From Pagrus major (lineage: Eukaryota; Chordata; Actinopteri; Spariformes; Sparidae), in the NCBI RefSeq assembly GCF_040436345.1, contig NC_133230.1:29694551-29758550 (forward strand): DNA of 64,000 nucleotides. Reading direction: 5' to 3'. Positions 39,563 through 51,952 of the stretch are shown one piece after another (the first letter of the stretch is position 1; the number at the start of each line of letters is the position of its first letter). The notes under the pieces are model-generated. The model ran no database searches. It saw nothing but the letters and a program-made list of their open reading frames with translations, and was not told the origin of the DNA. The position numbers and the translations under genes were made by a program.

Positions 39563-42500
39563 CTGCCAGGACGTCTTTTCTTTATCCGAAAGACTTTGTG
39601 TTCTCACAAACATGTGAGCTCCTTTTAAAGCCCATCTGCTTGTCAGGATGAGGCCGGGCCTCCGGGTCCCTCGGCTGCAGCGCTTACTCCCTTTTGACAC
39701 GGGACCCAGCTCTGAGGCAAAGCTGCAGGACTACGGGGGGGTCGGGCACTGCCTGGCCGGTGCTGGTCAGAGAGCAGAGTTGGCAGTGGAGTGTTTGACG
39801 ACTGCGTCATTCTCAATGACTACTGTACCATGGGGCAGCAGAGATAAGGGCATAATGGCTCCGGCAGTGAAGAGTCTGTAGATAAACCAACCCATGGGAC
39901 CAAAGGGACTTTTCTTTCTCTCTCACGCCCGCTGTCTTTGAGGGCGTCATCAACGACCACAAACCAGGATCATCTTATTTTCTTCACATCCTGTTTTCTA
40001 CACTTTTCAACACTGTAGATCATTCAATTCTGGTTTTACTCATCAGACTTTTAACAAGGTGCCACCAGAACAGTCCTGTTGTTCTGAAACCCCATTCTTT
40101 TTCTTTTTTCTATCTCCCCTCGGGCAGAAACTCTTGTATCTTGTCTGCCGTCCTGTGGGAAATGTTTTCATTCTGACCAGCTTGTTTCCCCCCTCAGGGA
40201 GTCCAGACTCCACCTGGCTAATGCAGGAGCCATTGCGTAGATGTGCTGCAATGACGCCAGAGCAGCTGAGAGGGATCACTCGGCTCACCACCAGGCGTGA
40301 ATCACCCAATCTTATCGGAAAACTCATTCACTCATATTGAAAGGAACACATATATTTATTAAAGTCAGCACTTGTCAAACTTAATTCCTGCTTTTATTAT
40401 AGAGCAGATTTCTGAAGTGTTACATTCCACATCCAGGACAAGCCCTTTAGTATTCCCTTGTGTCTTTCTCTTTGAGGGTGATGAATTTCACAGCATACTG
40501 GGGAGCAAAAAAGAACTGCCATGATGGAGTCCATTCATCTACTTACTGAACTTTTTAAAAAAAAGGGGCTGGACTCTATGGATGTCTATGGAGAGGTGAA
40601 CTTGCCTCCGTGGAGAGATCCCTCGTATCAGCAATAACAGCCTTTGGAGGAGCAAGGACTCAAACTCTGTAGCCTCTGCGTCCAAAACTCCACCTCCCAG
40701 CATGCAATGTTCAGACAGATGAACAAACTGCACATCCAAAATGAGGCATCCCGAGCCTCATTTGCAGGTGATCCATCTCCGGACATTTCGGAGAAAAGTC
40801 TTTCAGCGCTGTTGTAAAAACTTGCATTTCTGATGGAAAGCATGGAGAAAAAAAAACTTTTTACGAGCCCAACTTTCAACCCCGAGACATCCGTCTGACA
40901 TCCTGAACAGAAGGGCTTCTACCAAAACTTTTTTTCACAAGGTTAACATTTGTGTTGAAACTCCGTGGCTAAAAACAACGATAAGGGATCAACATGTGAT
41001 ACTGTGCACTGTATACTGCAAGGATTTTAAGAAAGCAAATGGTGTATTTGAGGGCTGATTCAAACTCAGTAGTGCTGCCTTAAAAATAACTATATATTAT
41101 GAGTTATCTAACAGGACGGAAGGCCCTGTATCTCATATTTGTGTCATATTCATCAGCTTTCACATGATATTTAAACGTGTGTGGGCAAAGTAAAAAGGAA
41201 ACATGACAGATTGATGACATGTAGAGTGAGCTGAGGCATTTAACGTGTAAATACATTTTATATTTCATTCAGCCTTTCATGAAACATGAGAAGACTAATG
41301 TGGAAAATGTATAGATGCCTGATGTAAAGGGGTAAAAGGTGATTCTTAATACACTGCTTCTTTCTTTCACTCTCTTCTACTATTATGTATTTCTATTACA
41401 TCATGCCATTGTGTTGTTTTTGTGCAATAAGAAAAGACTCTTTGATGAGGAAATTGATGAAAAGATAATGGTTGAGAGCCATAATCTGGCAAATAGTTAT
41501 TTATTGTCAACTCAAACAAATACATTTATGATGAAAGAGCAAGGCACTGAAGATGGTTTAGGTTACAGGCTAGCAAAATGGCCAGAATGATGACTAATGC
41601 AATTGCAGGCTCCTATCACTCCCCAACTCCCTCTCACTCTACTTCCACTCTTAATAGCAGTGGAAAAGCTCAAGCTTCGGTCCTTCAATACGCACTGATT
41701 CATGTCAGAGGCAAGAGCGGCTTTAAAGTGAAGTCATAGAGTGGGAAAAGGAAGAGTCGCAGGGGCCCCTCTCCTCTGACTGATTAACACAGACACTCAA
41801 GCTGTTGCCAGGACAAACTTGGTGAGGCATCGAAGCATTGTTCTGCTGCGTTACACAGAGTAATCAGCACTTCACTGAAAACTTCTGTGGCCAAAAGTTG
41901 AATCAATTTCTCCCCAGGAACACTGCACCAGTAGCTGGCTTCTCCGATCAATAGGCTTCCATCCACACAGTAACAGATAATGATGATTGTCTCTCTAGGT
42001 GATTTCTTTGAACTAGGGCCACATTTAAAGTTTGCCAGCAATGTATTTCTCAATAGCATTCCCTGTATGCATTTTTATTATTAACATCCCTCTTTTTCCG
42101 GCTGAGCAACATAAGAGATTTACTTTTAAATCAGAACAGAGGTTCAGCACTGAGTGTGTTAGAAACTCCAAATGATGGTTCAGTCCTCTGTGTTGCCACT
42201 GTACATATTGTATTCCTTGTTGCTGATTTAAATGTAAGGCTATTGTGAACATCTACTTTCCAACTTTACTGTTAAAGGAATAGTTTTACATTTTGATAGA
42301 TATGCTTTCTTGCGGAGTTAGATGAGAGGATCGATACCACTCTCACATCTGGTTAGCGTAGCTTAGCATAAAGACGAGAAAAAGGGATCTTGGTAGCCTT
42401 TGGGCAGAGCCAAATTAGCTGTACATTAACTAGCCCCATTTCCAGTCCTTATGCTAAGCTACCACTTTGTTATTGGCTTAGGCTTCATAGTGTATGTGTA

Positions 42501-45500
42501 AGAGTGATAGCTTCTCTTTTAGCTGTTGACACAAAAGCAAAATGTCAAACTATTCCTTTAACTGCATAGAAGTAATGTGTTTGAGTGAGCTCTCCTACAC
42601 AGCTGTGTGATTTGACATGGAAGCGTGTTTGACCATGTTCAGAACGACACAGACGTCTTGCATGTTGGGTGAATTATCTGGAAGACATTTCACAGCTGAC
42701 ACATTTCACACCTGGTGGTGGAGTCAGATCCTTTTCAGACCTGATAATACCATCTGTCCTGAGTGATCTAATCACAAGTGGACAGCTCTAAGTCAGCAGC
42801 TCTATATGCAAATAAACATGTACATCACAGGGAGAAACAGACACAAAGAAATAAAGACAGACACAAAGAAATAAAGAAGTATAACATTTGCATTTATATT
42901 AAAGCCCAAATAATTAGGAATTTGTCATAGATAAAATCACCAATTTTATAAGTGTCTCCCAACTCAACAACTCACAAAATTGTGCAATTTTTTTAAGGGA
43001 GTCTGGGGACTTTCTCCACAGGCAACAAAGGAGTAGACTATATTGACTTGTTTACTTTATTTGTATGATTTCACATGTTTACCATCAATAAAATGTTGTC
43101 TTCTTTCATAAATTTGCCACAAAGCAATGCCACTACAAGCTGACACTTTTTAAAAGGAAAGAAACAATGTATGTGATGCAGAATTTACAAGAAGGTACGA
43201 ATGATTTACAATTGGTTGTATCCATTACGAAGCATTTTTTTTAAATTTCTATTCATATTGTGGTTACTAGTTCAATGGTTAGATCTACAGAAACAGTGTG
43301 TTCACAAATGTTTGCTGCTAACATCACCAGATTAAGAGAGAACCAAACATGCAGTTTCGAATATAGTGAACCAATTGGAAGACAGACCATTCTGACTGTT
43401 GTGGTTTCTTGTTTTACAAAGGACGTCAGATGAGTAGCAGTCCTTCAATGTAGCCCAGGACACATGTGTACAGACTTAGAGTTGGCCACTTGTAATCGGA
43501 TCACTCAGGACAGATACCAATACCAGGTGGGAACAGGGTCTGTTATATAGAGAGTTAACCGTTACTGCTGCTAAAGAAAGAAACTAATCATTTGGATTCA
43601 AGGTCTTTCTAGCTGAAGACATCCAGACACTTTTGGTATCTGTTTAGAACAGGTTAAGCTGTCAACCACATATGAAAACCTTTTCCTTAATTTAACTCAA
43701 CTAAGGGTGACGACTGTATGAACTCAACATTCCACTTCAGCCCTGTGGTGGCAAACCACCTTTAACACGCTGCAGACTTTCTTTGAGTGTGACAGGCCCA
43801 AGACGTTTTGTCATGACACTGTATGTATGATACAATGCCAGGAAATACTGTTTGCTTGGTAGCAGTGATGGACTATTTTACAATAAGACAACATGATAGA
43901 AGGGACGCTGGATTTTTCAAAACAACTCACATAATTTGTTTTGTATGAGTATAGAAATGTGCCTGGAAACTAAAACGCATCATGGTGATATTAGAGAAGT
44001 TGGACTTTTTCATTATGGGTTCTTGAAATATAGGAATGAGATCCAAAAAGACGCATGGTTTAGATAAACAAACTGCTTTATTAGTGCTATCATGTTAAGT
44101 GTACAGCAGTCATTGCTTAATGAGGGCTAGCATGGTTTAACTATTATGCACAAGGTTACACAACTTCAATTCTGAAGGATATGGTGTATGCTTACTTGTG
44201 TATGCTTAAACAAAATAAAAATATTTTCCACAAAGAGTCTGCTTAAACATAACTGGGATCAAAAATATGAAGTGGAAACAGTCAAAACAAAATACAATAT
44301 TGTCTAAACCTTTCTGGACATACAAAAAACAGGTTGTGAACAGCTTTTTTGGTTTTTTTAACAATAAGTTTTACAGAACTCAGGAAGACAGATATTTTCT
44401 TTAGTGAATAATACATGTGAATCTGAGACTTCACCATGCTTCAACTGTCAGTTTTCTCCTTCAAAAAACAAAACAAAACACATAGACCTACAATTGGTCC
44501 TCCTATTACTGCTGAGGAATGGAGTTTTGCCTGTCCTCCTGAAAAATTCACCCAACAACATGGTTTAAGGCCCCTATGTACATTTACTGTAGAGTCAGCA
44601 CCTTGTGTAAGAAAACGTGCCTGAATTTGTAATGAATTAGAAAATCAATGAGACCTTAAGAGCAAAACACAACAAATCACTCAGATCTTCAGGTCTCACA
44701 TTAGGTCATGTTTGTTTTGTCCATGCATCAATACAAGAGCAATCGTTTGTTTGAATGCTTGGCTGAGCAGCAGAAATGAGGCGCTGCAGATTCTGTAGCC
44801 GACATGCATGACTTGTATCTTGCATAGTCTTTTGTTTTTCGTAGCGCAGATTGTTTTGACAAAGTCCAACACAGCCACTGAAAAACTGTGAGGCATGTCA
44901 GATAAACACAAACGCTGTTGCTGATGATCCAGCTCATCGCTCCAGAGGGGAGCAAAACATTGTTGCAAGGTGTAGAGGTGCTCTGGCTGCTCGGCTGCAC
45001 ACGTGCCCTGCAGTCTGCACAGCATGTGTCACGAGGCCGTCACTGGCACCCACATACCTCTGCCTTCTGGATGGCTGGCCAGGGACAGGATGCCCCACTA
45101 TCCGTACAGACAGGATTACTTTAACAATCTGCGTTAATTCAATGGGAGCCATGCTGATAAATTCCATGCATTATTGCTGAGGTCACTCCTGTCAGTCTGT
45201 ACCTGTGCACAGTACTCAGATACTGCAAAGCTGAAAATGCAGCATTATTTATTAAACATTAATACCAGCAGCGACACAAACAGTCCTGCTCTGGCTCAAC
45301 GTAGAGAGATAATCAGTCAACTTATCTGGCACTTTTCTTACGTTACAGAGTTTAAATGAGATCAGTGCACAGAGGACATTGTGGTTACTGCTGCTCTACA
45401 ATCAACGAGGTCAGTTCACACAAATCACTACAAACATTTTGCCATTCAACCACCTAGTAGTAGTGTTTGGTAGTTTTAGTGGTCAGGTTTTGAAATCTCC

Positions 45501-46273
45501 ACCAAAGACATCTGCTGAAACCACACAAAGGGGGTTAGAGATGAGTTTTGTTTGTGGCCTTACTTCTGACATACTTAACAGGGTTTCTGAGGACAATTTA
45601 CAGACTTGTAAACAGTTTTCCTATTTTTTCCCCCCAAATGTATAATTAAAGCAATAAAATATCCAGAAGTCAGTAGATAATCCTGATTAACCACAACATT
45701 ATTAATGGACTCAATTCTCCTATTATAATTTAAAGGTGTGGCTTATAAATGTTTATATGATGTGGGTGAATCAACCTTTATCACTTCCTGCCAACACAAA
45801 ACATGTATATCATACCACAATATGAATTACATAACATATTACACTGCTTTACAATGAACCATAACTTCAATCAACTTAACAACGGGCTTCACCTTAACAC
45901 TTTGATATGTCTGTTAATACAGCTAGCTGCAACATGAGTGATTAACACCTTCACACTCAATGAAATGTACAAAATGTACTTAAATACACAATAAAACGGA
46001 CAATTTCAAATAGAGTAAAAGGCAGGGTGCTTGAAACCCAATAGTGCTTGCTCCTCTGCATAATTCTCACAACACCAAAACCCCTTAAAACATGCATAAA
46101 TATTCACATACAAGGACATGCATAGTTTAAATAATTATATGAAAGACCCAAACTGACAAACCAAAACTACACACCAAAGAGAAAAACAGTACAAACACTG
46201 ATGAGGCCCCCTTGTACTCTTATGAGGTGAAGTGCAACTGGTTAACAATAAAAGAAGAATTACAACTCCTAGT
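39563..46273. other. fndc5 3'UTR and convergent intergenic region
   Basis: The fndc5 3'UTR begins at 39,563. The first plausible poly(A) signal is an ATTAAA at 40,358. The 3'UTR of the convergent gene s100pbp runs leftwards from 46,273. A candidate signal for it on the minus strand is AATAAA (TTTATT on the plus strand at about 44,078). Between them I see only AT-rich sequence and the element at 42,271-42,562. Short frames at 44.4-45.6 kb show no protein-like character. Confidence 0.5.
42271..42562. mobile_element. Complete miniature inverted-repeat element, 292 bp
   Basis: The left terminus gttaaaggaatagttttaca and the right terminus gtcaaactattcctttaac are inverted repeats of each other. 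Inside are ttagatgagaggatcgatac and two tgctaagct/gcttagcat motifs. No frame is present. It is typical of a high-copy teleost MITE. Partial copies are at 30,335 and 35,108. The target-site duplication is unclear because the ends are palindromic with the flank. Confidence 0.75.
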
Positions 46274-46403
46274 TTACGGAAATGGACTCCGTTTGAAAAT
46301 CGTTTGAACCTTTGCAAAGCGCTTGTGCATCTTGCAGTTCTTGGCCTGCCATTCATGGAGGGCCATTGTTGGCATCATGTTTCCAAATCGTCGTTGGTAG
46401 TTT
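46274..46403 (-). CDS. s100pbp: s100pbp exon 7: C-terminus
   Basis: It completes the Arg of SRNYQRR and ends KRSPFP then TAA at 46,276-46,274. The acceptor is ttactttcag. RNYQRR, HEW and MHKRF match the spacing of the mammalian C-terminus, including its conserved Trp and the His-x-Arg-Phe (HxRF) sequence. Confidence 0.88.
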
Positions 46404-49400
46404 CTGAAAGTAAGCACAAATCGAAGGGACAAATTTTACATTGTTCGAAACAATTCTGTCTTATGACTACTTTAAATCCACACATCTTCATAACTACAGT
46501 GAAACCCAATCTGAATGATGTACCTGCTTGTAAGGTCAGAGGGATGCTGCCACTGTGTGCCATTAGGGCCTCGTGCCTGGTCAGCAACATGGGTCATCAG
46601 GTTTAGCAGCTCCTTCATGACATCTTGACATTGCGCTTTTTTAAAAAAATAAAAATGTATATTTAGAAATCGGTCTACAAAATGTTGTGACACCCCTAAA
46701 CCACAAGAACATGAGAACAAAACTAAACATGATTCACAACCAAACAAACATCATTCAGCACCATTCTCACATTATTAGTGCATCAAAGTACTACATTGCT
46801 ATGTAAAGTCCCATTAAAGACTGTCTCAGTGTGGTTCCCTGGTAGAGATCAGGGTCATACCTTGACCTGCTCCAGAATTCTCATTCAAGTGTCTGGAGAC
46901 TGAATGGAAATACAACCGTTTATAACGCTCCAAGTCCACCTCTCGGTCCAAGTTCACCGGCCTGGGTAACAGACAAACACAAACAAACAATACCTCTATA
47001 CGTGCATTCTTGACAAAATTAAGCCAGTCACACAGCATTCCACAAGTGTAGTGAAAGCAAAATCAGTCATACACAGTTAATATAGGCCTATAGAAAATGA
47101 TGACAAAAAGGCAGACAGGTGAACATATGAGACTTATCAAGGACAGTTGCCCTTACAACCACTGCAAGCCACAGCCAAAACTTCAACATTGGACTTTACA
47201 TGGTCATACTGCTCCCCCTACAGCTGACAGACACCACCACCACAGTACCTTTGACTCCTGGCACTGTTGACACATTGGTGGGTCTGGTAAACTCTGCTCG
47301 CCTTTGGGCTTTGCTTGGTTGGCAGAAGAGGAGATGCAGGTTTACTGCCAGAACGCAGCTGACTGACAGGCACGACAACTGACTTCACCTTGAAAAAGCA
47401 GAGGTTGTGTGTGTGAACATTAAGCATGCACACTATAGTGTACAAAATGAACAAGACAAACACGACTGCATGTGTGGACGACCACAGCACATCAGCTGTA
47501 ACACTTACCTTTACATTGAGAGGTAAAGTTGTTTCATAACTGGTGTCCAAAGAGGCTTCCTCTTCACCGAGTGTGGCCTGACACACAGGGAAAGGCTCCT
47601 CCATTCCTCCCCGCACCTCCTCTGACACCTCTATACTCCGCTCACCAGCAGCATTACATTTCACAGTGAGGTTGTGACACAGAGAAGACTCAAAGATGGG
47701 GAGACCAATATCCCACACGTCAACATCATCTTTTAAATGCTCTACAGTTGAGCTCACTGATGGCAACAGTGGGCCACTTACAATAGGATCCAAGTCATTA
47801 ATTGTGAAGGAGTTGTCTGATCCAGACAGCGCAGCTCGTTTATGACAACTTAGCAAAGATGAACTTTCAGAATGGGGCTCCTTCAGTTGAGGCGATATTG
47901 ACAGAGATAAATATCCCCTGTCATCTTCTCTTTCCATCTCTTGTTTGTGTTCCTCTGTGATTAAGAGTGCCTTTTGAAACTTGTTGCTCCTGGGACTTTT
48001 GCATTCCTCTGGATTGTCAAACGATCTTCCAGAGGGACCAGCACTGGGATTGAGGCACAAGATGCTGTCAACGTCACCATCAAAATCAGGCTCTGTGTGG
48101 AGGTGCACAGTTTGTTTCATCTCAGTAGCTTCTGTCCGCAGTGCAGGCTTAGAGGTGGAAAGAGGCGAGGCAGAGTTTTGTCTGTCAGGGGGGCTGAAAT
48201 AGTCCATGTAACACCCCATGTCAGGGGACAAAGTCTCTGGAGTAAAGGCCTTTTTGGCCGGTGTCTGGAAACATTCATCGGGCTTTCTTTTCTTCGCAAT
48301 GTTGTTTAGCAGCACTTCTTTAATATTAATCAAAGGATCACTCGGATGCACGCCAGCATTTTGATCACACGTGGTCGCCCTTGAATACATCAGGTCTGTC
48401 AAGGGAAAAAAACAAAACAAAAACATATCAGATCAGTTAACGACATTCTGTAAGATATGAGGCTACAACTAACAATTATTTTTAATGTCAATCTCAATTG
48501 TTTTCTTGATAAATCGATTTGATGTTTGATCTTAAAATGTCAGAAAATGGTTCAAAACAGGTTGATCAGTGTTTCCTAAATCTCAAGCTGACGTCCTTAA
48601 ATGTCTTCTTTACTTTTACAGAGAAATAAAGAAGCCGGAAAATAAACATTTATCAAGCTGGAATCAGATCATTTTTACTTTCTTAAAAAAATTACTCAAA
48701 CCAATTATTCGATTAACAAAATAGTTGATTAACGTATTAGACGACAGCTTAGGCCCTTTGTCCATATGGCGTGTTTTTCTAGCAGAAAAACACCGGCAGT
48801 ATGCTTGGGAACGCCGGGCTGAAGTGCTTGTACAGTGAGAGAGAGAAAAAACAAACAGTGCTGCTGGTTGGTTTCAAGTGACATTGACAGCAACATTACG
48901 GTAACAGAGGGCCGACTACACAACTTACACCAAGTTCAAAATGCATGGGGTGATAAAAGCATAGCATTAATCAGCATCATTGAATGCCTGATCAATCTGC
49001 TCCTGCAAATAAGCCTTTATGTCTCTGTAAAGAGACAGAAACAGCCAGAAGCTTCACCTCAATTTTCTGGGTTACCAGGGTGACAGATGACAAGTCCTGC
49101 CCCATCTAATATATGATTGGTTGCCTGGAGAAGACCAAGAGAGATTTTAGACTAGAAGTGCTCAGAGCGGCTGTACAAAGTAGGTGCAACACTGTCTCTA
49201 GGCAGTTGCATTCTGCCACTTATGGTCTTTCCTCATTGGGAACAATTGGAAAAAGACTACGGTGCTCAGAAAAAACATCATGGGGACACGGGCCATAATC
49301 AATGAATTGTTACAGCCCTACTAGTGCGGTCATCACCGAACAAACAGCAAAATAATAAAGTGATTGGAGCCAAAAGCAAATAAAATGTTTTATTTTTGTA

Positions 49401-49594
49401 GCAATATTTTAAACTAAGCCACTGCCAATAATATGTTTAATAGTAGTAGCTCAAAAACAACAATTTAAAAAGGGGGGGGAAAAGGATATTTCTGCTCACT
49501 ACATCCTACACAAGATTCAACAACACTCTCTTTAATAACTGAACCCATCAGACAGCTTCTGCTACTCACCCTGGACTGTCTGTGCCATGTCCAT
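46274..49594 (-). CDS. s100pbp: S100P-binding protein homologue, six coding exons
   Basis: Coding exons in order of translation are 49,594-49,570, 48,395-47,509, 47,388-47,249, 46,961-46,861, 46,635-46,524 and 46,403-46,274. They total 1,395 nt, or 464 residues, with all phases consistent. Human S100PBP is about 408 residues. The C-terminal block carries the family signature: ERYKRLYFHSVSRHL, then TQWQHPSDLTSRNYQRR, ALHEW and MHKRF. A basic KKRK at residues 43-46 fits nuclear localisation. The long middle is acidic and Ser/Pro-rich, probably disordered. Mammalian S100PBP is a nuclear protein that binds the calcium sensor S100P. Whether fish use it the same way is unknown. It converges with fndc5, the arrangement recalled for mammals. 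The start is the first ATG of exon 2 (G at -3 and +4), because exon 1 does not supply an open frame in the needed phase. Confidence 0.9.
46524..46635 (-). CDS. s100pbp: s100pbp exon 6: WQHPSDLT signature
   Basis: It encodes AQCQDVMKELLNLMTHV through GTQWQHPSDLTS. WQHPSDLT is identical to the mammalian motif as recalled. The acceptor (aaaaaag) has a poor pyrimidine tract, but phase and homology leave no alternative. The donor is aagcag|gtacat. Confidence 0.88.
46861..46961 (-). CDS. s100pbp: s100pbp exon 5: start of the conserved C-terminal block
   Basis: It reads PVNLDREVDLERYKRLYFHS and then SVSRHLNENSGAGQ with split codons at both ends. The acceptor is ctgttacccag and the donor is gtcaag|gtatgac. 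ERYKRLYFHSV aligns with the QKQLYLRSV segment of mammalian S100PBP as I remember it. Confidence 0.88.
47249..47388 (-). CDS. s100pbp: s100pbp exon 4
   Basis: It encodes residues 305-350, VKSVVVPVSQ through QCVNSARSQ, with phase 0 in and phase 2 out. The acceptor is gctttttcaag and the donor is caaag|gtactg (weak). The peptide is Ser/Pro/Lys-rich and probably disordered. The preceding intron is only 120 nt and is open in the same frame. Confidence 0.75.
47509..48395 (-). CDS. s100pbp: s100pbp exon 3: long acidic/Ser-rich middle region
   Basis: It is 887 nt and encodes residues 9-304, beginning DLMYSRATTC and ending LPLNVK. It contains the KKRK basic cluster, DMGCYMDYFSPPDR, and many Ser, Glu and Pro residues with few hydrophobics. 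The acceptor is cccttgacag and the donor is gtaaag|gtaagtg. No domain is recognised. The open frame continues through the next intron. Confidence 0.88.
49570..49594 (-). CDS. s100pbp: s100pbp exon 2, coding part (start MDMAQTVQ)
   Basis: The exon itself runs 49,626-49,570, with acceptor ctgtttcag and donor gtccagg|gtgagt. The codons before the ATG (IEFEKSAEDV) stay open to the acceptor, so an upstream coding exon cannot be fully excluded. The exon found at about 50.5 kb would enter with a TAA in that phase. It leaves in phase 1. Confidence 0.65.
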
Positions 49595-50511
49595 CACGTC
49601 TTCAGCGCTCTTCTCAAACTCAATGTCTGAAACAGAACAGGAAACCTCACTTAGTCTCACACAGTATCATCTTCTGAGCAACTGAAGGGGTATTTATTTA
49701 CTGCTTCCTAAAAAACGTTTTTTTAGCCAACACATACTACACATACAGACAGACTAAGCAAAATGCACTGATAGTTTAGGTCACCATGTTACACAGACTA
49801 GTACTCATTAGTAGGAGACCTCGTTAATAAGTACATGACTAACCAAAACACTATGGGCGACCCATTTGAATGACAACATGCACTTGCTATTCTGGTGAGT
49901 TTATCTTCAAACTTAATGTAGTCGGTCTCTGTTCAAATCTACCAGGGGATTATATTTGTTGTTGTTTTTTTTAAAAAGATGTTTTCCAGGGCAATCAAAT
50001 TTGTCGAGATTTAAACTAAATCCGACTTTTTTCTGTTCAGCCTCATGTGGTTAAGTTGGCGGCATAATGGCGTCCTGGAAAGAAGCATTAATGTCTTTCA
50101 TTTTAAAATTGTCAGCAGAAGCGAGCATTAAGTAATGCAATGTGTTTTGTACCACAACATTTTAGGACATAATGAGTCCGTCATTTTCTGGAACAAAGCT
50201 AAAAGTCAGAAATTAGCTAACTTGTCAGGGGAGTTAGCCGACTCGTTTTTAGCTTACTTAATTCCCGCAATGTGGCGTTAGCAATTAATAGTGATGAAAA
50301 ACTTCGAGATGCACTTTATCATCATAAAAGCTAAACAATACCATCACTTTCCAACTCTCAGCTAAGCAAACTAATGGTTGTTCTCAACTGCAAATGCTCG
50401 GCGGGCATTTATGCTAACCCTACCTAGAGCTAACGTAAATGTTAGCTAGCTAGTTAACTTCATTTAAGTTAGCAATTACTTGCAAAAGGAAAACTGTACG
50501 CGGTTAAATAC

Positions 50512-50640
50512 CTTAAGTGGACGCCCGCCAGCTGAAGTCGTCAATCCTCCACCAAAATGATACAATGCTGACATGAACTGGGCTCCTGTCATTAATTGAA
50601 AAACGCCCGCTGCTCTCTCCTCAAGCTCGGGTCAGGCGGC
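50512..50640 (-). other. s100pbp: Probable non-coding exon 1 of s100pbp
   Basis: The donor ccacttaag|gtattt ends a CpG-containing stretch in the right position for a first exon. Its only ATG-initiated frame (MSALYHFGGG onward) ends in phase 0, which does not fit the phase-1 entry of exon 2, and the fitting phase ends in TAA. I therefore treat it as 5'UTR. The 5' limit is a guess. Confidence 0.5.
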
Positions 50641-50700
50641 CATGCGCTCAGGTGCGTGAGGAGCGTGCCAAGCGGAAGTAAGAATGTAGTGGGGGCAGGG
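50600..50700 (-). promoter_or_regulatory. s100pbp: s100pbp promoter region with ETS-like site
   Basis: This is a short CpG-rich stretch in an AT-rich setting, just upstream of the presumed exon 1. It carries an ETS-type core (agcggaagta at 50,671-50,680). No TATA box is seen. In mammals S100PBP shares a bidirectional promoter region with YARS1. No such partner exon is recognised here. Confidence 0.4.
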
Positions 50701-51269
50701 CACCGTTCAAGTTCAGACCTATAGCTCAAACTTTATCAACATTGTACTGCATTGTTGTCATTTCATTCAGCTCGGCGATTAGCGAATTCTGGGTTTACTT
50801 ATTAAATCATATCTATTCTCTTAAATTGAAAACAAATGTAATCTCTGCCTCATTGTGCTCATTTGGGATGAACAACTTCTTAATAGGTTTTATTTTGGAG
50901 GAGAAAACGGGCCAAAACAGACACATAGTGGCACCGTCTTATTCAAGTGAACAGCGCCCCCGTGTGTTGGCGTTGATTTCATCTGGTCAGTGCTGTATTA
51001 TAATTATATAGTAACATTTAACATTTAGCATGATACACATTTTTATATGGCAGACAAGGAAGGACTGCTTGTGTAGGCAGCAGTTCTTCAGAATAGTTCA
51101 GACAATGTCAATGCCAAGATAACCCATCAAGATCTTCATCAGCCGCATTCTGACTAAAGCTCCAAAACACATAAATAATGATGGCTTACAACTGTTGGGT
51201 CGAGGACTATAAACAATATTAAAGAACAAAACTGAACTTTCATTGAAATGTTTTTAACTGTATTCATTT

Positions 51270-51640
51270 AATTACATCCATACAAAAAACAAAATGCCAA
51301 AGACGACACTGAGAACCATCAGAAGAAGAAAAATGGTAAAGAAAAAACATTAAAATGTAACATACAGTGGTAGAGTAAATAAAAGTATTCACTCCCTTGA
51401 CTTTCATGTTTTGTTTTACAGCTATGAATCAGACAAATAAAAAATAAAGAAGAGACATTTTATGTATATGAGGATGTAAAAAAACATTTATTCGAATCAT
51501 TTAGAATTGAATTAATGAATTAACTTCAGGCCCATATTTTTCCAAACGCAGGACAGAAAACATGTTGGCTTGTTCCTCACTGTGATCAGGGGCCCTTTCA
51601 TAGGTCTATCAGTCCACTGCCAGCAGATGGCAGTGATACA
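51270..51640. repeat. Diverged duplicate of sequences at 60.9 and 61.9 kb
   Basis: 51,284-51,440 matches 61,884-62,030: gccaaagacgacactgagaa against gccaaaaataacactgggaa, then ttcatgttttgttttacagc against ttcatgttttgttcttcaac. 51,535-51,640 matches 60,881-60,980 (shared gaaaacatgttggcttgtt and gccagcagatggcagtg). A Tc1-like 'aagtattcactccctt' remnant lies inside. Confidence 0.65.
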
Positions 51641-51928
51641 TTATCACAGCAGCATGTTCAGTGACAGTTACCTCAAGTCTCACTCACATGACCTACAGTA
51701 ACCCTGACAAAAAGATTGATGTGAGTAAGATGATTATGATGTCTGCAATGGTGTGAGAGGCATACAGTTTCAGATGAAGTTTGCTTTAAAAACTTGTGAA
51801 AATGGATCTAAAGGTAAGATGAGGGCCAAGATACAATATACATTTATTTTTAAACTTCGTCAGAAGCTTTGTTTATCTTTATAAGGGTTATAAATGTCCA
51901 CACTGCCAAGCATGGTTTCCTGAGTGTT

Positions 51929-51952
51929 ACACACACACACACACACACACAC
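51929..51952. repeat. (AC)n microsatellite
   Basis: This is a short uninterrupted AC tract. Confidence 0.9.

Noticed and set aside
47218..48426. A single 402-codon minus-strand open frame as one intact gene
   Set aside because: It begins inside an intron (the Met-Phe-rich start lies before a clear acceptor at 48,395) and runs through a 120-nt intron and past the exon 4 donor. It is two s100pbp exons plus intron read-through.
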